Shown piece by piece: positions 28,515 to 36,821 of a DNA stretch of 36,843 nt (position 1 is its first letter; the number at the start of each line of letters is the position of its first letter). Location: contig CALXYN010000019.1 of the NCBI GenBank assembly GCA_944392975.1, positions 1 through 36,843 of the forward strand, given 5' to 3'. Below the pieces are notes generated by a model that saw nothing but the letters and a program-made list of their open reading frames with translations, was not told the DNA's origin and did no database searches. The stretch is from an uncultured Spirochaetaceae bacterium. GTDB taxonomy: Bacteria; Spirochaetota; Spirochaetia; Sphaerochaetales; Sphaerochaetaceae. A program made the position numbers and the translations under genes.

Positions 28515-30428
28515 TCAATCACACACTATGTCCTCGGCCTCTTTCATCCATACATCTGCTGAGGCATCGGAAGGCATTCTCCAGTCAGAACGAGGAGAAA
28601 GCGTAACTGTTCCGACCTTTGGCCCATCTGGAAGACAGCTCCTCTTGAACTGCTGCTGGAAGAAACGCCTGATAAATACGACAAGCCATTTCTTAATGAA
28701 AGATGGAGAGTAATCGCCATGGAACGAATCACAGGCAATCCGGAAAATCTTCCGTGGAGAGAAACCGTAACGCACCATGTAATAAAGGAAGAAATCGTGA
28801 AGTTCATATGGCCCTACGATATCCTCTGTAACCTGTGATATCTGTCCATCATTAGCCGGCAGGAGCTCCGGAGACACAGGTGTTGCAAGGATATCATAAA
28901 GCACAAGAGAAGCATCACTAGGCATTGTATCAGCGCTATGACGCACAAGATACCTTACAAGTGTTTTAGGTATCGAGGAATTGACGCCATACATGCTCAT
29001 ATGGTCACCATTGTATGTAGCCCATCCGAGTGCAAGTTCCGACAGATCACCGGTACCGATGACAATACCACCTGTTTTGTTTGCAATATCCATCAGCACC
29101 TGTGTTCTCTCTCTTGCCTGAGAGTTCTCATAGGTGACAGAAAGATCATCCACGCTCTGCCCGATATCCTCAAAATGCTGCAATACGCTTTTTGTTATAT
29201 TCACGCTCTTGAATGTCACACCCAAAGCCAATGCAAGTTTTTCAGCATTTGATCTCGTTCTTTCTGTAGTGCCAAAGCACGGCATCGTAATTGCAATGAT
29301 ATCCTTTCTGTCTCGTCGAAGAAGATCAAAAGAACGTACAGTGACAAGCAGTGCAAGCGTTGAATCAAGACCTCCGGAGAGTCCGACCACTGCCTTTGCC
29401 GCATGTGCAGCGACAAGTCTCTTTTTCAGTCCATATGCCTGAAGCGTGAGAATATCCTCACATCTTGAATCCCTCTCTGTTTCATTTGCAGGAACAAATG
29501 GATGCTGCGGGAATTCCCTTGTAAGTTTCGTCTCCTCTTCCCTGAAAGAAACTGTAATATGATCATAGCCGTCATCAGAATATGTGAAGGTATTCATCTT
29601 CTGTCTTTCATGAACAAGGCGATCTGTATCTATCTCAGATACCGTAAGCTCATCACAATTGAACATTGAAGAAGAAAGGATTGTACCATTCTCCGCAATG
29701 ATGTTGCTGCCTGTGAAGACCATATCAGTGGTACTTTCGCCGTCAGCGGCATCTGCATAGACATAACCTGCCGTAAGCCGGGCAGAGGCAGAAGATATGA
29801 GATTCTTCCTGTACTCTTTCTTCCCGATAATCTCATCAGAAGCCGAAAGATTTACTATCAGAGTGGCGCCATTCAAGGCAAGGCGTACCGATGGCGGTTC
29901 AGGAACCCAGAGATCCTCGCAGATCTCACACCCTACAGAGAGTGAAGACGGAAGAGTCGAATCAAAGATAATTTTGCTGCCAAATACAACATCCGTATCA
30001 AAAAGGGTTACATCCTCATTCTCATCCGGCGCAGGAGTGAACCATCTTGTCTCATAGAATTCACCATATGACGGCAGATTCTTCTTAGGAATAAGAGCAA
30101 GTACTTTACCCCCCTTGATGACAGCAGCCGTATTATAAAGCTTGCCTTTATGAAGATAAGGATAACCAACGAATATCAGGGCATCCGATGCAGCTGTATC
30201 CTTCACGATTGAGAGCAACGCTTCATCCGCATCCTTCTGCAAGCTCTTCTGGAAAAAGAGATCACCACAGGTATAACCTGTAATGGAAAGCTCCGGGAAA
30301 ACAAGAACCTTCACCCCAAGTCCTTCTGCTTTTCTGATAAGATTCACAATTTTCCCTGCATTATACCCAGGATCAGCAACTCTCAGATCAGGAGATGCTG
30401 CCGCTACTTTTACAAACCCATCTCTCAT
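28515..30428 (-). CDS. nadE: Glutamine-dependent NAD(+) synthetase
   Basis: A 637-residue two-domain enzyme for the last step of NAD synthesis. The N-terminal nitrilase-type glutaminase has Glu in FPELSITGYTCGD (near 49), Lys in IPKKNLPSYGEF and Cys in VGCEICEDLW. The C-terminal synthetase has the PP-loop VGLSGGLDSTLALLV near residue 350. It takes ammonia from glutamine through a tunnel to deamido-NAD. I start at the ATG at 30428: TTGACT and TATGAT (18 bp apart) end 6 nt before it. The frame is open to 30464, but that extension covers the -35 and -10. It is divergent from the nucleoside kinase gene. Confidence 0.95.
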   Translation of the reverse strand: MRDGFVKVAAASPDLRVADPGYNAGKIVNLIRKAEGLGVKVLVFPELSITGYTCGDLFFQKSLQKDADEALLSIVKDTAASDALIFVGYPYLHKGKLYNTAAVIKGGKVLALIPKKNLPSYGEFYETRWFTPAPDENEDVTLFDTDVVFGSKIIFDSTLPSSLSVGCEICEDLWVPEPPSVRLALNGATLIVNLSASDEIIGKKEYRKNLISSASARLTAGYVYADAADGESTTDMVFTGSNIIAENGTILSSSMFNCDELTVSEIDTDRLVHERQKMNTFTYSDDGYDHITVSFREEETKLTREFPQHPFVPANETERDSRCEDILTLQAYGLKKRLVAAHAAKAVVGLSGGLDSTLALLVTVRSFDLLRRDRKDIIAITMPCFGTTERTRSNAEKLALALGVTFKSVNITKSVLQHFEDIGQSVDDLSVTYENSQARERTQVLMDIANKTGGIVIGTGDLSELALGWATYNGDHMSMYGVNSSIPKTLVRYLVRHSADTMPSDASLVLYDILATPVSPELLPANDGQISQVTEDIVGPYELHDFFLYYMVRYGFSPRKIFRIACDSFHGDYSPSFIKKWLVVFIRRFFQQQFKRSCLPDGPKVGTVTLSPRSDWRMPSDASADVWMKEAEDIVCD

Positions 30429-30434
30429 ACCTGC

Positions 30435-30530
30435 ATCATAGCGACAAGTCATGTACTGAGTCAAAGAAGAGACTACAGGAAATCTACACAGAGATTACTT
30501 AACACGACACGCCTATGCATATGTTATCCT
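30435..30530. promoter_or_regulatory. Divergent leaderless-type promoters of nadE and the nucleoside kinase
   Basis: For nadE (minus), TTGACT (30459-30464) and TATGAT (30435-30440) are 18 bp apart and end 6 nt before the ATG at 30428. For the kinase (plus), TG at 30522-30523 and TATCCT (30525-30530) form an extended -10 ending 6 nt before the ATG at 30537. No Shine-Dalgarno on either side. Confidence 0.65.
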
Positions 30531-30536
30531 TTCTGT

Positions 30537-32192
30537 ATGGAAATGCTTGAACTCACAATTGATGGACAGTGCATCATGGCAGAGAAGAATACAAGACTTG
30601 ACAGCATCATTTCAGCTGCTTCAGACACGGAATACAGCCATAATCCCGTTGTTGCTGCAAAAGTGAACGGGCTGCTGACGTCCCTCTCTGAAACGATAGC
30701 TGGCAATGCTGTGATAGAAACAGTAAATCTGGTGTCGCCATTGGGAAAACGCGTGTACAGGAAAAGCCTCTGCTTCCTCCTCTCCTATGCCTCTGCCGCA
30801 ATTGCACCTGAACGGACTCTTATCATCGGGCACAGTCTTGGTGATGGTTACTATTTCAGATACCGGGATGGAGAAAAACCAGATACGGAAAAACTCCGAT
30901 CCGTCATGAATGAAGCAATCAGCAGCAATCTCCCTATAGAGCTCATAGAACTCACCCATGATGAAGGCATTGAATATGCAGAGCAGAAAGGGCTGAAGGA
31001 GACGGAAGAACTTCTGAAGACACTGAATCAGGCTTTCTACCGCTTTGCACGCATCGGTACATGTATGGAGATGTACTATGAACCGCTGCTTCCTTCCCTG
31101 AAGTATCTGAAACTGTGGGAGCTGAGGGAATATGAGGATGGTCTTCTTCTACGCTATCCACAGATGCGTAGTCCTTACTCGATAATGCCATTTACAGACA
31201 ATCCACTGCTCTTCTCCGTTTTCAATGAGAACAAGAGATACGCAAGAATACTTGGAATAGAATCCATCGGGGAATTGAACAGCAAGGTTGTGAGCGGAGA
31301 CATCAGCAAAACGATACTTCTTTCTGAAGCGCTTCAGCAAAGACGCATCTCGGATACTGCAAGAGAGATTGCAAAGAAAGGTACTGTCAGGGCAGTATTC
31401 ATTGCAGGTCCGTCATCTTCCGGGAAGACAACTTTCTCCATGAAGCTTTCAGATGAGCTGAGAGTCAGCGGCTATAATCCAATCAGAATATCTCTTGATG
31501 ACTACTATCTTCCGACAGAAATGATTCCTCTGGATGAATATGGCGAGAAAGATTATGAGGTTCTTGAATCACTTGATCTGAAGCTCCTCCGATCTCAGCT
31601 TTCAGCGCTCATCAGAAGAGAAGCTGTCTGCCTTGCTCGTTTCTCATTCAAGGACAGGAAAACTACATTCGAGAAGATACCGACAAGAATGGAAGATGAT
31701 TCAATTCTTGTCATTGAAGGCATTCACGGCCTCAATCCTGCACTTATTCCAGAACTGGAGAATGACAAGGGTTTCCGTATTTATATATCGGCGCTGACTC
31801 AGGTCAATCTAGACACGAGATCAAGAATAAGCACTACAGATAACCGGATACTACGACGTATGGTACGCGATAACCGTACCAGAGGATTCAACGCTGTGGA
31901 AACGCTATCAAGATGGCCATCTGTGGAGAGAGGCGAAAAGAATCATATTTTCCCGTTCCAAAACAACGCTGACATCATGATAAACAGCGCGCTGGAGTAT
32001 GAACTTGGAGTGCTCAAGCCATATGCATTACCGCTGCTGTCATCGGTCACAAAGGAAAATGGGGAAGCCTATGCAAATGCCAGGAGGCTCCTTGCTTTCC
32101 TTGAATTCATCTATCCGATTCCTTCAGAACTGGTGCCATCTGATTCAATCCTCCGCGAATTCATCGGAGGATCTGTTTACGGGGCTATCTAG
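30537..32192 (+). CDS. TGS-domain nucleoside kinase (uridine kinase-like)
   Basis: A 551-residue protein. Residues 1 to about 60 form a TGS domain like that of threonyl-tRNA synthetase. Next comes a region related to the ThrRS second additional domain (GHSLGDGYYFRYRDGE). From about 285 there is a uridine kinase-type P-loop domain with GPSSSGKTTFSMKL, ISLDDYYLP and the IEGIHGLNP segment. This fusion is found in spirochaetes, Thermotoga and clostridia and is annotated as nucleoside kinase; whether it phosphorylates uridine is not certain. It starts with an extended -10 6 nt before the ATG. Its 3' end overlaps the convergent HTH gene by 8 bp and contains a hairpin (32148-32172). Confidence 0.9.
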   Translation: MEMLELTIDGQCIMAEKNTRLDSIISAASDTEYSHNPVVAAKVNGLLTSLSETIAGNAVIETVNLVSPLGKRVYRKSLCFLLSYASAAIAPERTLIIGHSLGDGYYFRYRDGEKPDTEKLRSVMNEAISSNLPIELIELTHDEGIEYAEQKGLKETEELLKTLNQAFYRFARIGTCMEMYYEPLLPSLKYLKLWELREYEDGLLLRYPQMRSPYSIMPFTDNPLLFSVFNENKRYARILGIESIGELNSKVVSGDISKTILLSEALQQRRISDTAREIAKKGTVRAVFIAGPSSSGKTTFSMKLSDELRVSGYNPIRISLDDYYLPTEMIPLDEYGEKDYEVLESLDLKLLRSQLSALIRREAVCLARFSFKDRKTTFEKIPTRMEDDSILVIEGIHGLNPALIPELENDKGFRIYISALTQVNLDTRSRISTTDNRILRRMVRDNRTRGFNAVETLSRWPSVERGEKNHIFPFQNNADIMINSALEYELGVLKPYALPLLSSVTKENGEAYANARRLLAFLEFIYPIPSELVPSDSILREFIGGSVYGAI

Positions 32193-32499
32193 TTATATAG
32201 ACAGTATGCGTATCTGTAAGCACGTCAGGATAACGCTGAATCATATTCATCAGTCTCAGCGCCGGTCCTGACGGTTCATTGTGCCCGCTCTCCCAGGCTT
32301 CCACGGTCTTTTCTGAAACTCCAAGCAGCTCTGCAAAAAGCCCTACTGAGAGATGCAAACGCAGTCTCAGCGTCCTTATCTCATCATTCGTATATGGTCT
32401 GAGCGGCTCTATATGTATGTATTTGTTGCGTTTGGTGAGGACGCCGCTCTTCTTTGGATAGAGAGCGTCCCTCACCTCCTCAAGATATACACTGATCAT
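32185..32499 (-). CDS. Helix-turn-helix regulator in the nif operon
   Basis: A 104-residue protein. The C-terminal two thirds hold an XRE-type helix-turn-helix of the HigA/NadS kind: YTNDEIRTLRLRLHLSVGLF, then AELLGVSEKTVEAWESGHNE and PSGPALRLM. The N-terminal part (SVYLEEVRDALYPKKSGVLT) is charged. Proteins of this kind are often antitoxins paired with a HigB/RelE toxin, but no toxin gene is adjacent. The ATG overlaps the nifU stop as ATGA, so it is co-translated with nifS-nifU and may sense or regulate Fe-S supply (inference). Confidence 0.85.
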   Translation of the reverse strand: MISVYLEEVRDALYPKKSGVLTKRNKYIHIEPLRPYTNDEIRTLRLRLHLSVGLFAELLGVSEKTVEAWESGHNEPSGPALRLMNMIQRYPDVLTDTHTVYITR

Positions 32500-33107
32500 T
32501 TACCGTAGATATGCAAGGCTTCATTGAGCTCTTCAAGAATCCTGTCGCGGCATTTTCCACATGCAGTAGAACATCCAGTCTCGGCCTGCAGTTCCTCAAA
32601 GTTATTCACTTTACCATTCTTTACCAGTTCTTCAATCATCTGGTCCGTGACGCCCTTGCACTCACAGATGATTTTAGCTGTCGTCCCCTTATAAGGATTC
32701 GGCATGCCATTCTTTTCAAGGTAATCATCGATGGCAGCCCTGAGTGCCTTGTCACCAAGAACTGAGCAATGGAACTTGTGTTCAGGAAGGCCACCAAGGG
32801 CATCGGTAATCATTGCAGGTGTCAGATGATAAGCATCCTCGAGCGACATTCCAATTGCCATCTCGCTCATCATTGATGTGGAAGCAATCGCAGATGCACA
32901 GCCATATGTAAGCCATCTAAGGTCTGAAATCTTTCCATCCTTTACCTTGATACCAACTCTCATCTGGTCTCCACAGGCAAGGGATCCAACTTCCCCAACT
33001 CCATCAGGAGAAAACTCCTCTCCCTCCTTCCACAGATTGCGTGGATTGATGAAATGATCCTTTACTGTATCTGTATATACCCACTGGGCCATGAAACTGT
33101 CAGCCAT
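32496..33107 (-). CDS. nifU: Fe-S cluster assembly scaffold NifU with a C-terminal BFD-type [2Fe-2S] domain
   Basis: A 203-residue scaffold on which Fe-S clusters are built. The N-terminal IscU-like domain has its three cluster Cys at 45 (SLACGD), 70 (TYGCAS) and 114 (FHCSVLG). The C-terminal BFD-like domain has Cys148 and Cys150 (ICECKG) and Cys183 and Cys186 (ACGKC). The usual third NifU domain (Nfu) is absent, as in the shorter NifU of spirochaetes, clostridia and epsilonproteobacteria. GAGGAGG lies 5 nt before the ATG, which overlaps the nifS stop by one nt (TAATG). Confidence 0.95.
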   Translation of the reverse strand: MADSFMAQWVYTDTVKDHFINPRNLWKEGEEFSPDGVGEVGSLACGDQMRVGIKVKDGKISDLRWLTYGCASAIASTSMMSEMAIGMSLEDAYHLTPAMITDALGGLPEHKFHCSVLGDKALRAAIDDYLEKNGMPNPYKGTTAKIICECKGVTDQMIEELVKNGKVNNFEELQAETGCSTACGKCRDRILEELNEALHIYGK

Positions 33108-34279
33108 TAAATCCTCCTCGTGCTCATTGCCCTTACTTTCTCAATAATCGGGGGCAGACGATCGAGCACATAAGCAACATCATCCATTGTGTTGTATCTG
33201 CCAAAAGAGAACCGTATTGAGCCATGTGCAAGCTCCACATCCAGTCCAGCAGCAAGAAGCACATAGCTAGGCTCAAGAGAACCAGTTGCACAAGCTGAGC
33301 CTGTAGATACCTCAATACCTTCAAGATCAAGATAAAGCAGGATTGACTCACCCTCTGCAGATGGGAACGAGATGTTAAGCGTTCCCGGAAGACAAAGAGA
33401 TTCATCATTTGAACCGTTCACGATAACATCCGGAATACGCTCCTCAATGCCCTTGCGGAGAGCTTCCCTCATTGCCCACAGCCTGTCATGCTCATCCTTG
33501 AGATTAATCCTTGCAAGCTCAGCTGCCTTACCGATGCCGAAAATTGCCTGATTATTGTAAGTTCCGGCTCTCATGCCCTTCTCCTGATGCCCACCGTGAA
33601 CGAACGGGGAGAGAGGGACACCTTTTTTAGCATAAAGAACGCCAATGCCTTTAGGACCATAGAATTTATGTCCAGAAAGGGAAAGGTAATCTGCATCGAT
33701 GTCCTTCACCGATACCGGTATCTTACCAATTGCCTGTGTGGCATCAGTGTGGAAGAACGCTCCGGCTTTATGAGCGATTTCTGCCGCTTCCTTTACAGGC
33801 TGAATCGTTCCCGATTCATTGTTTCCTGTCATGATGGAAACAAGCGCGGTATTCTCACCCACCAGACGCTTAAGCTCATCAAGCTTTATGCGTCCTATAT
33901 GATCCACAGGACAGTAATCGATGATGTATCCTTTCTTTGTGAGATATTTTGCTGTCTCAATCGTCGCTGGATGTTCCACCGAAGATATCACGATCCTGTT
34001 TCTCTTGTCTCCGCTATCGATTCTGTCACGGAAGATGTTGAGAACTGAATTATTGCTTTCCGATGCACCGGATGTGAAGTAGATTTCATCTGCCGAAGCC
34101 TCAATGAGATCTGCAACTTCCTTACGGGCCCATTCTATTCCGGCAGCAGCCTGGCGTCCCAATGTATGCATACTGGATGCATTGCCATAGAGGGAATCGT
34201 TTTCATGCATGAATGCAATCACCTCATCCGCCATTCTGGTTGTGCCGTTGTTATCGAGATAGACATATCTTCTATCCAT
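33107..34279 (-). CDS. nifS: Cysteine desulfurase NifS/IscS type
   Basis: A 390-residue PLP enzyme that removes sulfur from cysteine and passes it to NifU. It has YLDNNGTTR at the N-terminus, FTSGASESNN and VEHPA for cofactor binding, the PLP Lys in LSLSGHKFYGPKG and the persulfide Cys in STGSACATGS on a long mobile loop (group I). I start at the ATG at 34279 because GGAG lies 6 nt upstream. An ATG at 34291 is in frame, and TACCTT with TTGACG 17 bp upstream ends 7 nt before it, so a leaderless start there is possible. It is separated from the upstream Cys-cluster gene by about 50 nt. Confidence 0.95.
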   Translation of the reverse strand: MDRRYVYLDNNGTTRMADEVIAFMHENDSLYGNASSMHTLGRQAAAGIEWARKEVADLIEASADEIYFTSGASESNNSVLNIFRDRIDSGDKRNRIVISSVEHPATIETAKYLTKKGYIIDYCPVDHIGRIKLDELKRLVGENTALVSIMTGNNESGTIQPVKEAAEIAHKAGAFFHTDATQAIGKIPVSVKDIDADYLSLSGHKFYGPKGIGVLYAKKGVPLSPFVHGGHQEKGMRAGTYNNQAIFGIGKAAELARINLKDEHDRLWAMREALRKGIEERIPDVIVNGSNDESLCLPGTLNISFPSAEGESILLYLDLEGIEVSTGSACATGSLEPSYVLLAAGLDVELAHGSIRFSFGRYNTMDDVAYVLDRLPPIIEKVRAMSTRRI

Positions 34280-34332
34280 ATAATTCTCCATCGGACTTAA
34301 GGTACTTGCCCCGGCTAAGCTCGTCAAGAAGC

Positions 34333-34629
34333 TTATCGGGATGAAGAGAGTACGAACTCCCTCTTACCCCTCATTCTGATATGGTGTTTCCTTGCCCACT
34401 CCACATATGCACAGGAATCTGGAAGAGACCTGCTGAACATGGCCTTAAATGGTGTGACTTTCTCGCAGCGATGACATTTTGCAAAGCGTTCTGAGTAGAC
34501 ACTGCAGAGATGTGTTTCCTCATCGTAGAACTCACAGGGTGATGACAAATCAATCTCAAGGACATCCGGATAAATCACTTTCTCATGACAGCAGAGACCG
34601 CAGTTTACGCAGATATCCTCCCACTTCAT
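34333..34629 (-). CDS. YkgJ/YcgN-type cysteine-cluster protein
   Basis: A 98-residue cytoplasmic protein with nine Cys arranged as in the CxxCGxCC zinc/iron-cluster family. It has ICVNCGLCCHEK near the N-terminus, then SPCEFYDEETHLCSVYSERF, KCHRCEKVTP and a final LPDSCAYVEW. The family function is unknown. The ATG at 34629 overlaps the surE stop as TGATG; a longer frame to 34704 is rejected because the extra 25 residues do not fit the family. It lies between surE and nifS. Confidence 0.88.
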   Translation of the reverse strand: MKWEDICVNCGLCCHEKVIYPDVLEIDLSSPCEFYDEETHLCSVYSERFAKCHRCEKVTPFKAMFSRSLPDSCAYVEWARKHHIRMRGKREFVLSSSR

Positions 34630-35360
34630 CAAAGCGTCTCCATTGCCTCTGAAAGTGATGGAAGAGTGTTGACGATCGAAACGGATGCAGCTCCTGATTG
34701 ACATATCTCATGATCTGCCCGGTAATGCGAAAGAGATGGCATGTATTCCATATCAGCATACTCTATTTCCAGTATACGCTTGTCCTTATGGCTCTCACGG
34801 ACTGCCACGGAATCATTATAAACAATCTCACCAATACCGCCTGCTTCATATTTTCCGTTGAATGCAGATGGCACATTGATGTTCATGAACGTTCCTCTTG
34901 GTATTTTTGAGATAAAGGAATCAAGATTGGCAGCAAGGAATTCTGCAGCTTTACAGAAAAGCTCGGCATCATCTCGCTTCTCAACTGACAATGCGATTGC
35001 CTTCATCCCATAGAAAGCTGCTTGTCTCGCTGCTGCACAAGTTCCAGAGAAAACAATATCCGTAGAAAGATTGTAACCATGGTTAATACCGGAAATCACG
35101 ACATCGAAAGCAACGGGGAACAAAGAACAGCGATGGCTGTAGACAATGCAATCTGCTGGTGTTCCTGAGACATGGAAGTGATGCGGGGCAAACTCCGTGA
35201 CGGTAACCTTCCCTCTTATTGTCATTGCATGGGACTTTCCACTCTGCTCGCTGTCAGGTGCAGAGACATAGATTTCGTGTCCATAAGATGCAAGAACCTC
35301 TTCAAGAATTCTTATACCGTCAGCCTTGTAACCATCATCGTTAGATAAAAGGATATTCAT
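34629..35360 (-). CDS. surE: 5'/3'-nucleotidase SurE
   Basis: A 243-residue metal-dependent phosphatase that hydrolyses nucleoside monophosphates and exopolyphosphate, linked to stationary-phase survival. It has the N-terminal LLSNDDGYKADGI with the metal-binding Asp pair, APDSEQSGKSHAMT, SGTPADC and VISGINHGYNLSTDIVFSGT. Length is slightly short for the family. The ATG at 35360 lies 20 nt inside the 3' end of the upstream GHMP-type gene, so the two are translationally coupled. Confidence 0.94.
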   Translation of the reverse strand: MNILLSNDDGYKADGIRILEEVLASYGHEIYVSAPDSEQSGKSHAMTIRGKVTVTEFAPHHFHVSGTPADCIVYSHRCSLFPVAFDVVISGINHGYNLSTDIVFSGTCAAARQAAFYGMKAIALSVEKRDDAELFCKAAEFLAANLDSFISKIPRGTFMNINVPSAFNGKYEAGGIGEIVYNDSVAVRESHKDKRILEIEYADMEYMPSLSHYRADHEICQSGAASVSIVNTLPSLSEAMETL

Positions 35361-36513
35361 CTTCTGGTATTATCCTTATTGAACCGGATGGGATGTACTC
35401 CCTCATTGTCGGCCTGAAGCCGAATATGCGTTCATACTCCTCAAGTTTTTCCTTGAATTCCTCTTCCTTGCCATTTTCTATAAGTGCAACAAGCGTTCCT
35501 GTGATTCCTACTGAAATTTCAGTGACACCACAGACACTGCTCATCTCGGAACCGCGCTTTACAAGCCAGTCAACCTCAGGAGAAGTAAGACCTGCCTGCT
35601 GTGAAATATTCCTCTGTTCAATTGAAAGGATTTTTCCAAGCTGGGCTGAATCCCCGGCAAGGAGTGCCTCATAACCTTTATCTGCAGCCATGGAATCTTC
35701 AATCACGAAGGATATGATTCTCTTCCAGTCCTCCTGCAGAGCATTGTTCTCGATAATCTCCTTCCGTGTCACAGTTCTTAGCTTTGCGCCTTTTGATGAT
35801 TCTCTCAAAGCGGAGAAGGCTTTATCTGCCTCAACACGGAAGATTGCGACCTCCTCTGCCAGTTCATAAGCCGGAAGAGCACAGTCAATGAACCAGGAAC
35901 CATATCCGCGTTCTGGTATGAATGGATAGTCAAAAGATGTGTATTCATATGTTTCCAGATCGAAACGGATCATCTTTCCCGGCTCAGATGAAAAGATTGT
36001 GATCAGATCGCGAAGCCTTGATTTGTAAACATCGGAAAATCTCTTTGAATTATATGCAAGACGCACAAGACGATTTATTTCGATGTCATAACCACAGAGC
36101 TTATTAAGTGCAAAAAGAAGACCGGAGGTGATAGCTGCTGTGATTGCAGGAGGATCTGCAACCGCGCTCTGGCCTTTGATTGTCAAATCAAAACCCGGTA
36201 CGTCTAATTCTGCGGCCTGCAATACCTGACACACAGATTTGACAGGAGTACACCATCTGTCCTCTTTACGCGATCTAAGACCTACCAGCTGGAATTTCTT
36301 TTTCTCTTTTTTTGTGGAATTAAGTACCCTTACCTGACTGTCATCACGTTTTGAGACAGCCACCCTCAGTCCCTGTGTGTTGGTACTCATAAGGGCATAA
36401 CCTGAACAGAAATCAGAAAAAGCTCCAAGGAGAGTGGTGACCTGAGGGACTTCCACAACAACATCTGGCGCTACACCATATTCAGCTTTATGTACGTCGA
36501 CGATACCCTTCAT
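35341..36513 (-). CDS. Galactokinase-like GHMP-family protein with degenerate active-site motifs
   Basis: A 390-residue protein with the overall length and layout of galactokinase. The three GHMP motifs are altered. The first, normally P-G-R-V-N-L-I-G-E-H, reads VPQVTTLLGAFSDF (residues 22-35). The second, normally P-x-G-x-G-L-S-S-S-A and binding ATP phosphates, reads QSAVADPPAITAAI (about 114-128). The third, normally G-G-G-F-G-G-x-x-x-A-L, reads SVGITGTLVALI near 340. ATP binding is therefore doubtful and it may be a pseudokinase or binding protein. GGAG lies 7 nt before the ATG and a strong promoter precedes it. It heads the surE-nif cluster. Confidence 0.7.
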   Translation of the reverse strand: MKGIVDVHKAEYGVAPDVVVEVPQVTTLLGAFSDFCSGYALMSTNTQGLRVAVSKRDDSQVRVLNSTKKEKKKFQLVGLRSRKEDRWCTPVKSVCQVLQAAELDVPGFDLTIKGQSAVADPPAITAAITSGLLFALNKLCGYDIEINRLVRLAYNSKRFSDVYKSRLRDLITIFSSEPGKMIRFDLETYEYTSFDYPFIPERGYGSWFIDCALPAYELAEEVAIFRVEADKAFSALRESSKGAKLRTVTRKEIIENNALQEDWKRIISFVIEDSMAADKGYEALLAGDSAQLGKILSIEQRNISQQAGLTSPEVDWLVKRGSEMSSVCGVTEISVGITGTLVALIENGKEEEFKEKLEEYERIFGFRPTMREYIPSGSIRIIPEDEYPFI

Positions 36514-36536
36514 CTTCCTGCTCCGATTATGCGGAT

Positions 36537-36565
36537 AATATAGACAAATAAAGTTTTTTTGTCAA
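36537..36565 (-). promoter_or_regulatory. Promoter of the GHMP-surE cluster, with a leader
   Basis: On the minus strand a perfect TTGACA (36560-36565), a 17-bp spacer and TATATT (36537-36542). The predicted start near 36530 leaves a 16-nt leader containing GGAG. Confidence 0.8.
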
Positions 36566-36595
36566 AAACAAAGGCCGAGGCAATAAACCCCGGCC
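36566..36595 (-). terminator. Intrinsic terminator of rpmE
   Basis: On the minus strand GGCCGGGG and CCTCGGCC pair over 8 bp with one G-U (36588-36595 and 36573-36580), a 7-nt loop and the tail TTTGTTTTT. The promoter of the next gene begins at once in the U-tract. Confidence 0.85.
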
Positions 36596-36614
36596 ATTTT
36601 TCCTGAAGATTGTC

Positions 36615-36821
36615 TTAGTTTGACTCTCTGTGGTATCTCTTGTTGAAGCGTTCAACACGTCCTGTTGTGTCAACGAGCTTCTGTGTTCCTGTAAAGAACG
36701 GATGGCATGCTGAGCAGATTTCAACATGAAGGTTCTTTGCAGTTGATTTTGTCTTAATCACATTGCCACAAGAGCAATGGATTTCCTGCAGTGTGTACTC
36801 AGGGTGGATATTCTTTTTCAT
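36615..36821 (-). CDS. rpmE: 50S ribosomal protein L31, zinc-binding type
   Basis: A 68-residue ribosomal protein. It begins MKKNIHPEY and has the zinc Cys pairs at 16/18 (CSC) and 36/39 (CSAC), so it is the C+ form rather than the zinc-independent YtiA type. The [20 protein letters not shown] core is typical. GGAGG lies 7 nt before the ATG. The promoter would lie beyond the window edge or within the last bases. Confidence 0.97.
   Translation of the reverse strand: MKKNIHPEYTLQEIHCSCGNVIKTKSTAKNLHVEICSACHPFFTGTQKLVDTTGRVERFNKRYHRESN

Noticed and set aside
30429-30464. A longer nadE N-terminus
   Set aside because: The extra codons lie on the -35 and -10 boxes, and the family starts near the ATG at 30428.
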